Assembly: GCA_015680685.1 (NCBI GenBank)
Contig: MNCI01011140.1
Location: 1,031,704-1,095,703 of the forward strand
Reading direction: 5' to 3'
Origin: Gnetum montanum
Lineage: Eukaryota > Streptophyta > Gnetopsida > Gnetales > Gnetaceae
DNA length: 64,000 nucleotides
In this document: in pieces, positions 56,657 to 64,000 of the stretch
Numbering within the stretch: the first letter of the stretch is position 1
Layout of the letters: each line of letters begins with the position of its first letter
The notes under the pieces: generated by a model
Seen by the model: only the letters and a program-made list of their open reading frames with translations
The model's database searches: none
What the model was told of the DNA's origin: nothing
Translations under genes and position numbers: made by a program

Positions 56657-56905
56657 NNNNNNNNNNNNNNNNNNNNNNNNNNNNNNNNNNNNNNNNNNNN
56701 NNNNNNNNNNNNNNNNNNNNNNNNNNNNNNNNNNNNNNNNNNNNNNNNNNNNNNNNNNNNNNNNNNNNNNNNNNNNNNNNNNNNNNNNNNNNNNNNNNNN
56801 NNNNNNNNNNNNNNNNNNNNNNNNNNNNNNNNNNNNNNNNNNNNNNNNNNNNNNNNNNNNNNNNNNNNNNNNNNNNNNNNNNNNNNNNNNNNNNNNNNNN
56901 NNNNN
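56657..56905. other. Assembly gap (249 N)
   Basis: Undefined bases between gag and the pre-integrase region. The missing gag end, zinc knuckle and protease would need well over 249 bp in an ordinary Copia element, so the gap length is nominal or the element has a deletion. Confidence 0.85.
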
Positions 56906-57627
56906 GATGATTCAGGTCTGAATTTTAGTAGTGGAGGTGGACATTGGAGGATTTCCAAGGGAATCGTGACCATTTTAAAAGGAAAGAAGGAGGGCAGCTT
57001 ATATACATTGATGGTAGATTTATGCAACTCTATTGCAACAATTTCTGATACAGAAAATTCTGAAGTGTGGCATAGATGTCTTAGACACACTGGTTGGTCA
57101 AGCTTAAAGGTACTTCAAAATCAGATTCTCATTCCTGTATTTTCTTATGCTCAAACTGATTGCAAAGACTATTTGGTTGGAAAATCTAGGAGAGTAAACT
57201 TTCGTAGGGATTTGGACAGCAGAAAGAAAAATAAGTTAGAATTGGTTTATTCTGATGTTTGTGGTCCTATGACTCCCATTTCTCTTGGTGGATCTATTTA
57301 TTTTGTGACTTTCATAGATGATTGTAAAATGAAGGTTTGGGTTTATATGCTGAAATCAAAAGATGAAGTGTTTTCAGTTTTCAAAACATTTGTTGCAAGA
57401 GTAGAAAATGAAACAGGTCTAAAAATAAAATGTTTGCAAACTGTTAATGGTGGGGAGTACACTTATAAAGTATTTGATGATGTTTGCAACATCAAAGGAA
57501 TTAGGCACATTCGTACCCCTACCCCTCCTAGTACACCACAGGAAAATGGAGTTGCTGAAAGATGCAACAGAACATTGCTGGATCGTGCTAGAACAATGGT
57601 TTCAGGTGTTGGGGAGAGGCAGTTATG
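56906..57627 (+). pseudogene. Copia pre-integrase and integrase domain
   Basis: 'VWHRCLRHTGWSSLKVL' is the pre-integrase H-x-H part. The following 'CKDYLVGKS' keeps the first Cys, but the second is Tyr. Catalytic core: first Asp in 'LVYSDVCGPM' (57254-57256). The second Asp is replaced by Val (GTT 57443-57445 in 'TVNGGEY', normally S-D-N-G-G-E-Y). The Glu is kept in 'PQENGVAER' (57542-57544). The frame is lost at about 57625 ('GVGERQL' then stop). Integration could not be catalysed by this copy. Confidence 0.88.
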
Positions 57628-58450
57628 ATTGCTGCATATTTGGTGAACAGGTCTCCACATTCTTCAATTGATAATGCTGTTCCAGAAGTTGTTTGGAAAG
57701 GTAAAAACGTTTCATACAGTCATTTAAGAGTTTTTGGATGTGAGGCATTTATGCATATTCCAAAGGAAAACAGAACTAAGTTGGAGGACAGGGCTAAAAG
57801 TTGCATATTTGTTGGATATGGAGAAGATGAGTTAGGATTCAGACTTTGGGATCCTGAATTGAAACGTGTAGTGAGATTAAGGGACGTTAAATTCAGAGAA
57901 AATGTGATGTTTAGTGAGCTGCAAAAGAAATACAAGGACAGAAATAGCTTAGAAAGCATAAAGCGTGACTAAAGAAATTGAAAATGATGAAATTCATGGA
58001 TTTTCCAAATCTGAAAACTTTGGACAACATGCTGAAAGTACATGGCAGCAAGCTGAGAACTTAGGACAACAAGGAGAAAATGTAGGACAACAAGAAAATG
58101 AGGTAGAAGATGATGAACAACAAGCTACAGATGTGTCTCATTGGGTTAGAAGGTCAACCAGAACTACTAGACCTCCTGACATGTACTCTCCCTCATTGAA
58201 TTATGTACTCTATAGTGATAGTGGTGAACCAGAAATAGTGAAGGAAGCCATGAAATGTGTTGATGCCACAAAGTGGAAGGCAGCTATGAATGATGAATGG
58301 GAATCACTCCAACAGAACAAAACCTGGAAGCTAGTTCAGTTGCCAAAAGGGAGAAAACCCTTGGAGTGCAGGTGGCTATACAGAATTAAATTAGAGGCAA
58401 ATGGGGAAAAACGTTTCAAGGCTAGGTTGGTGGTGAAAGGCTATGCATAG
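57628..58450 (+). pseudogene. Copia integrase tail and start of RT domain
   Basis: After a frame change, 'AAYLVNRSPHSSIDNAVPEV' and 'LRVFGCEAFMHIPKENRTKL' are the conserved Copia integrase C-terminus (57633-57972). Another frame change near 57965 leads to a Gln/Glu-rich linker with repeated G-Q-Q-x-E-N units (58020-58110). RT follows, beginning with 'WKAAMNDEWESLQQNKTWKL', 'CRWLYRIK' and 'RFKARLVVKGYA', ended by TAG at 58448-58450. Confidence 0.88.
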
Positions 58451-58870
58451 AAACCAGGTATTGACTTTCAAGAAATTTTTTCTCCAGTAGTAAAACACTC
58501 TTCTATACGTTTAGTGCGATCATTGGTGGCCTGCATGGACTTAGAGTTGGAACAACTTGATATAAAAACAGCATTCCTCCATGGAGATTTGGAGGAGGAA
58601 ATTTACATGAAACAGCTAGAAGGGTATGAAGAACAACAAGGTTCAGGTCTGGTTTGTAAACTGAAAAAGAGTTTATATGGTTTGAAACAAGCCCCTAGGC
58701 AGTGGTATAAAAGGTTTGATACTTTCATGAAGAAGCTATCTTATCAGAAAAACAACCTAGACCAATGTGTGTATTTTTCTGGAGATGTTTCAGGTAAATT
58801 TAGTGTTGTTGTTGTATGTTGATAATATGCTAATTGCTGGAAATGATATAGTAGAGATAAAACGTTTAAA
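58451..58870 (+). pseudogene. Copia RT continuation
   Basis: Same frame after the TAG: 'GIDFQEIFSPVVKHSSIRL', 'LEQLDIKTAFLHGDLEEEIY' (first catalytic Asp) and 'CKLKKSLYGLKQAPRQWYKR'. A frame change near 58800 gives 'LLLYVDNMLIAG' (58806-58841), where the catalytic YVDD is YVDN (AAT 58824-58826, one base from GAT). It ends at the N of 58871. The thumb and RNase H are missing. Confidence 0.9.
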
Positions 58871-58871
58871 N

Positions 58872-59489
58872 AATTTTTTTTATGTTGCATTTGATGTGGG
58901 GATGTGTTTTATCCCACATGTATTAGGATTGGGGTTTGGTCCTCATGTTTCCTCATAAGTAGGAGGCTTGGTGTTTTATCCCACATGTATTAGGGTTGGG
59001 GTTTGGTCCTCATGTTTTTTCATAAATAGAAGGCTTGGGGTAGCCTTTAGCGTGTGCTTTGAAGTGAAAGCATTGTATCAAGGTTTTACCTTGAAGACGT
59101 GAGTCTTGTTGGTGTTGATCTGAGATCTGTTGGAATAACAGATTGGGTGTTTGGAAAAGTTACAAGGACAACTTGTGTCTTGAAGATTTGAAAAGAATAG
59201 AAGACAGATCAGCATTGTTGTGGAAGTAGGGTAAAAAGGGCCTGAACCACATAACTCTTTGTGTTCTTGTGCTATTTTTACTGTTTTCATTCTGCTTTCA
59301 TTTTGTTATCACAGCAAATGTTTGCTAGAGTTTAGAACGCTTTGAGAGTGATTTGTAGTGTTTCTTGACCTGCTACAGCGCAATATTTTGCCTCTAATGA
59401 TTTATTCAGATATGTAGGGTTCTAATAATTTCTCTAGAGCATTTGTAGTGTGTTTTCAGATCTAATTGTTTTCAGACCTGATTATAACA
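58872..59489 (+). repeat. Copia 3' LTR (start lost at a gap)
   Basis: Aligns with 55607-56224. The last bases ATTATAACA are followed by the TCAAC target duplication. About 36 bp of the LTR start is missing at the N of 58871. Confidence 0.9.
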
Positions 59490-59619
59490 TCAACTTCATA
59501 ATAGTGTGCATTTTCTGTAGCTATAATTGGTTGACTATTGTAATAATCAATCACATTTTCTTGCCTCAATTGTTGCTCTTCGATGTTCTTGTTTTGAGTT
59601 TCTTAAATTATATTTGCAG

Positions 59620-59782
59620 GAATACAGAGTGATTATTTATACAAATAGAGTGTGTCTGCTTTTCATTAGAACCCTAGGAAAATTAGGATTAGTAAATCAA
59701 CTATAAGAATTGCACCTTCATACCTGTGGCAAATGATTATCACATTGGAGCTGCTTTTGATAAAGACCGCCGTTGTCCAATT
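59620..59782 (+). other. Candidate non-coding exon of a host gene
   Basis: An excellent acceptor 'ttaaattatatttgcag|g' (59619/59620) and donor 'aatt|gtgagtaa' (59782/59783) bound 163 bp with no long frame. It may be a 5' UTR exon between those at 40 kb and 61 kb. This rests on splice sites only. Confidence 0.25.
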
Positions 59783-61015
59783 GTGAGTAAATCTTTCACA
59801 GATCTTGCCCAATTAGCTTTAATTCAACATTCTTTAGAAACGGTTCCAGTCAATTTGTTAAAACTTGGACTCTAGTAAAGGTTTGCATACATGTTTTTGT
59901 TGCTCTGTTGCATCCTGGACAGATGCCAATTGGTTGTATAATTGTTTTAAAAGCTTGTTCATCCGAAATATCAGATTAAGCCAAAAACATTAATCCATGT
60001 ACGTTTCCATGGTTTAAGGTTTTGCTTCTGAAAATCGGGTTTCTGTAGCCGGAATTCCCTAATTCTTATATGATTTGACTTTGCCAAATAAATTAAACTG
60101 CTATTTCATTTAGATACGCGAGAACATTAGAAAATTCAGATATTACATACTCTTCTACAAATGATGATGCAAGAATTCCAATTCCTTGCCATATTGTAAG
60201 GCCAATGGCAGGAAGCCCTACAATAACAGAATTCAATTAATGAAGCTTCATACTTGCTTTTCTTAGCTTTGCCAAATAGTTGTTCGTTGGCTTTTTCACA
60301 AGATAACCTTTGGAATAGACATCTTACATGAAATAACCATGAACCTACTCAAATAATTTTCTACAGATTTTGCACATTGCTTAGTTATAAGAGATCAAAA
60401 CTTGTTTAATGTCGCATAACTCAGTTCTTTATCCAAAACAAGTTACGGAATTGTAGTGGATTTGGTGTAATTTTCAGAACATACTCACCATCTTCTTGTT
60501 GTTGGTTGGTTCATTTATGTAGTCTTATCCATGCATACATAACCATTTCTCTTAGTCTGTATGATGAATGCTTATAGAATCTTCTCTAGTATATGTGTAC
60601 GACGGCTTTTATAGTTCCACACTTATTCATTGAACACATAATGATGATTCATATATCTTGGTTTCTGTCATGTCTCTTCACCAGAAGTTATCTTGTAAAT
60701 ATTTTGACACAGGTACGTATTGTCTGTTTAATTAATTAGTCAACCAATGTTGCTAACAATTAGAGAGGCGTTTCTTGTAGAACAGTTTGGAATAATTTGT
60801 ACGTAAATGCCCTTGAAATAGCATTATTTGACTTTCTGTTACATACAAGTAGTTATGGTTGCTTTGAAATATTTTTTAGAAATTCAAACTCTGTGGATAT
60901 CTTCAGTATGCATAAATCTGTTGCAAGTCTTTCTGTCTGTTTACACATTTTATGACTGTCGTTTGTCATTCTGTTTTAGAATAGTTTTTCCCCTAAGATA
61001 CATGTTCGTACAGAA

Positions 61016-61621
61016 TGAGGAGGAGGATTCTTCATGGGGATGTTGGTGACAACAATTTTGAACATATCAGCTCAAGCAGTTATGGTGGATTAAATGAACC
61101 GCTTTTGAAACATGACAGCTACAATAATTCTAACAGCTTTGATGTAAGTAATTTCTTAGAATGAATGAGTCTCATCTGAATTGCAATGAGAATATTTTGG
61201 AGTCATTCTAACTTTGTTTTGAATAACACTGATATTATTCTTATTTGTTTCCACGCTGTGGTTCAACTTATCAGTGTACAAGTAACAGTTTATTCATGAT
61301 TTGGTAGGCAAAATTCTTCAGGTTTAATTTTTTCTTCAATTTAGGATGATGGATATGACGACCATGTGCATGAAAGTAAGAGAGCTGCAGATTTACTATG
61401 GACAAATCTATTTTCTGGTTTGATAGCACAATGGGTTCAGTGGTTGGGTAAGTGTTCCAATGCCTTGGTTTTGCATCCTGATACTCAGTCAAATTTTTTA
61501 GAGATAAATAAAAAATAATCAAAAACAAACTTTTCACAAATGTGTTGAATAATAAAAATTTTACAGGGACAACACATCTGCTTCTTGGAAGGATTGACAA
61601 TGTTTATCTTGTATTACAGTA
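61016..61621 (+). CDS. Candidate first coding exons of an unrecognised host gene
   Basis: The acceptor 'tgttcgtacag|aATG' places an ATG at 61017. Exon 61016-61143 encodes a Ser/Asn-rich N-terminus with 'SSYGGLNEPLLKHD' and ends at donor GTAAGT (61144). The next exon starts after 'cttcaatttag' at 61345, reads D-D-G-Y-D-D-H-V-H-E-S-K-R-A-A-D-L-L-W and then a hydrophobic run 'FSGLIAQWVQWLG', ending at donor GTAAGT (61449). A third piece from 61567 ('TTHLLLGRIDNVYL') runs into a stop at 61621, or is spliced earlier. Frames join in phase. The acidic di-leucine 'EPLL' before a membrane-like stretch is common in plant tonoplast transporters. I do not recognise the family. Confidence 0.4.
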
Positions 61622-62311
61622 GGCTAAATGGTAGGGTGGGTACAAATCCTTTAGTCCAACTTCTAGATATGTGCAAACAGTTAAAAAAGACCAACATGTC
61701 TTGCAGTTTTCATAAACTACTAACCACTGCAACGTAGTTTGATTTTTAAATTTTTGTATCTCTGTATATCTGAATGAGGCAGGCTTACATTAATGCAAAG
61801 TCTAAATAACTATTGAATGGATATAGTTGGTTATTAAAAATTTAAGGCCTTGCTGAGTGTGCAGTCATGCATTCCATGTCCAAGCATGCAGAGGCTTTCA
61901 ACGGTTTCTCAAATTTGAATTGGTACCTTTTCCACTAAGAGGCGAGTGTCAATACGAGCAGAGATTAAATGTTTATTGGAGCCAGCTTGTTGAAGTAATG
62001 ATTTGTCAAAGAGACGGGAAGAACAAGAACTGCTTAAGGAGCTCTAGGAGTTGGATTGGGAGGAAGAAGCCTATTGGAAGCAGCGGTTGTGGGTGACGTG
62101 GCTATGGGAGGGAGATAAACACACAAGGTTTTTCTTTGCATTTGCGAAAGCTAATCAGGCTGCCAAGCATGAGATATAGAACCTGTTAGAGGGCATGGAT
62201 GAGGGAGGGCTGCCAAACAACCGACGGGGACTAGACAAATTACAGGTGTACTGGGGGGAGGTTTGGAGGTGGCAGTGTACAGAGCACATCTTGGGATAGG
62301 TCCCACGGGTC

Positions 62312-63853
62312 TTGACAAAGGCCGATAACCTACAACTGTTAAAGTTGTTTTCACGAAAAGAGCTGTGCAGAGCTATGAAGTCAATGCCATCTAACAAAGC
62401 TCTGGGGTCGGATGGGTGGCCTATTGAATTCTTCAGGGAATTCAAGGAGATTCTGGGAGCTAACCTATTAGATGCGTTCAATAGCATGCTCACGTGGCAA
62501 CAAGTGAGGAGGGAGATTAACTGGTCTCGAGTGGTGTTATTGTTGAAAGTCTTGAACCTGACATTGTTGGGGCACTTCAGGCCCATAAGGGTATACAACA
62601 TGCTCTTACAAATCTTCTCACGGATGCTGGTTGGGTGTGTTATGCCCCTAATGACGAGGCTTGTGGGGGAACATTAGGCCAGGTTTGTCTAGGGCTGCTT
62701 CTTACAAGATCAGGTCATGCTGTTGTAGGAGATTTTACATTTTCTTAAGACAACTCAATTTCCGGGAATGTGCATCAAGTTAGATATCACCAAGACTTAT
62801 GACTCGGTTAGGTGGGCGAACTTAGAGTGGTCATGCTCGCGAAGGGATTTGATGTCAACTTTGTCAATCTATGTATCCAAATGCAACGGAGCAGCCACTA
62901 CTCCTTTGACATTGATAGGTGGCTTTGGGGATTCCATGGAATAGGGAGGGATTACGACAAGGGGACTTGCTATCACCGCTCCTATTGATTATGGTCATGG
63001 ATTTGCTCAAATCCTATTGCCTGGAGGAAGGGGTTCAGGGGCTAAACATACACTGTGTGCATTGCTTGGCCACCCACTACGTCGATGACACGATGATATT
63101 TACCAAGGTAGTAGTGCCACAAGCCGAGGCCTTGATGCAAGCATTGGACAAACTACAGAGGAAGGTGGGCCTCACAATCAACACAAGGAAATCAACTATT
63201 CACATGGTCCACAAGACACAAACAGTGGGGGCAAAATCACAGACACTGGGCATTTTGCTGGGAAGCACATAGGACAAGTATCTTGGCATGCCCATCTTTG
63301 AATGGCAGGGGAAGAAGGTGTGGTTGGGGTTGTTGGAGAGGATCCAAACAAAAACCACTCATTGGACTAGTCGTTTCTTGTCATACAAGGGAAAGATGAT
63401 TCTTGCCTCTACTATTTTGACGGCCATAGCCAGGTTCGCTATGCCCATGGCCACGTTGTCGGCGGGGGCGATGCAAAGAATTGATGGATTCATCAAAGAA
63501 TTTGTGTGGTCAAGGGGGAAAGGGGGCAAAAGGATGCACTTGGTGTCTTGGGCAATCATGGCATGTCCAAAATCAGTTGGGGGATCAACATTTTACAATT
63601 CAAGGATGAGGTGATTTTGGGCCTACAACGGCTTCTTCGTAGATTCCTGGGACAAACCAGACATCCAATGTTGTGGGGACAAATACTTCATCAGAAGTAC
63701 CATTGTTGGGAGGCCAATGCAGGCAATTCCCACCTTTGGAAAAACTTGAGCCAACATGCCAACAAGATGGAGCAATCGGGTTTGTTGGAGCAGCACCCTA
63801 AGGAGATTGTGAAACACCTTTACCCGCTAGAGCATGCGTGGATTGAAATCTAG
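62312..63853 (+). pseudogene. LINE reverse transcriptase relic
   Basis: 'MKSMPSNKALGSDGWPIEFF' (62375-62434) is the fingers motif, and 'HFRPIRVYNMLLQIFSRML' (62571-62630) stands for RPI-S-L-x-N-x-x-Y-K. Stops follow at 62675. 'IKLDITKTYDSVRW' (62775-62815) holds the first catalytic Asp. 'LRQGDLLSPLLLIMVMDLL' (62952-63010) is the G-x-x-Q-G-D-P-[LI]-S-P motif with Leu for Pro. 'HYVDDTMIF' (63076-63102) keeps both catalytic Asp. 'LTINTRKST' and 'WTSRFLSYKGKMILASTIL' follow, then the downstream W-x-G-x-x-x-x-[KR] region after a frame change near 63577. Two or more frame shifts; not translatable as one protein. Confidence 0.88.
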
Positions 63854-64000
63854 AAAGGTTGCCTGCCTGAGAAGATAAAGGCATTTGGCTGGTTACTCAA
63901 CCATCAGGTGCTCCCGCTATGTGCCATGTTGAGGGAAAGGGGAGTGCATGTGGAGCCCACTTGTCCTCTATGTAATAGTGACGTCGAAATGCTACAACAT
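63854..64000 (+). pseudogene. LINE zinc-finger tail (zf-RVT type), partial
   Basis: Following TAG at 63851-63853, the same frame reads 'LPEKIKAFGWLLNHQVLPLC', then 'RGVHVEPTCPLCNSDVEML' and 'QH' at the window edge. F-x-W-x-x-x-x-x-x-L-P and C-P-L-C...H are the plant zf-RVT signature. It is cut off at 64000. Confidence 0.85.

Larger units (their letters stand above)
55571..59489 (+). mobile_element. Ty1/Copia LTR retrotransposon with decayed gag-pol
   Basis: The 5' LTR (55571-56224, TGTTGG...ATAACA) and 3' LTR (58872-59489, its first bases lost at the N of 58871) are nearly identical. The 5-bp target duplication TCAAC stands at 55566-55570 and 59490-59494. Plus-strand order is gag, integrase, RT, the diagnostic Copia order. 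Gaps at 56657-56905 and 58871 remove the gag/protease junction and the RT end with RNase H. Frame shifts and catalytic substitutions show it is dead. Close LTR similarity suggests a fairly recent insertion compared with its surroundings. Confidence 0.92.
61850..64000 (+). mobile_element. 5'-truncated L1-type LINE, running off the window
   Basis: No endonuclease domain is seen, and the similarity starts in the linker before RT ('AYWKQRLWVTWLWEGDKHTR', 'FFFAFAKANQAAK', about 62065-62175). RT, zinc-finger and downstream parts follow on the plus strand in at least three frames with several stops. Orientation and domain order fit plant L1 elements. The 3' end, poly(A) and target duplications are outside the window. 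Confidence 0.85.

Overview
This window reads as nuclear DNA of a seed plant with a very large, retroelement-packed genome. I favour a gymnosperm, but only loosely, because I could run no searches. The composition is AT-rich. Almost every coding trace belongs to decayed LTR retrotransposons, LINEs, SINE-like units or an endogenous pararetrovirus. I found no rRNA, tRNA gene or CRISPR array and no complete host gene.

Left part (1-37369). A truncated LTR (1-769) abuts an old repeat landscape (770-10479) that holds degenerate tandem repeats and a minus-strand gypsy gag/protease relic (about 7545-9300). Related LTR elements of an Athila-like Ty3/gypsy family are nested in it. E1 (10480-17127, plus strand) has a perfect 5-bp target duplication (AAAAC). 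Element A (18168-37369, minus strand) has near-matching flanks. Element B (27250-37298, minus strand) sits inside A's right-hand LTR and splits it. E1 and A keep gag but show no pol. B carries gag, protease, RT, RNase H and integrase relics and looks like the autonomous relative. A further 3.4-kb segment inside A (about 19200-22624) holds another LTR and a long broken coiled-coil reading frame of unclear origin.

Middle part (37370-43980). It holds LINE 3' relics, two tandem tRNA-derived SINE-like units, and a stretch at about 39560-40148 that looks like the promoter and first exon of a host gene.

Right part. An endogenous caulimovirid (about 43989-50354, minus strand) keeps movement protein, coat protein, protease, RT and RNase H in one reading frame, broken only by in-frame stops. 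It is followed by a Copia gag relic with a primer-binding site (about 51600-53000) and a putative LTR whose upstream region carries nine AGACGTCT-type palindromes at about 20-bp spacing. Next comes a Copia element (55571-59489) with a TCAAC target duplication, then candidate host exons (59620-61620). A 5'-truncated LINE runs off the right edge (about 61850-64000). If the exons at 40 kb and 61 kb belong together, the virus and Copia copies lie in one intron of about 20 kb.

Assembly quality affects interpretation. There are N runs at 10988-11136 and 56657-56905, and single Ns at 30184, 30663 and 58871. At least one small contig (30185-30662) appears to be inverted.
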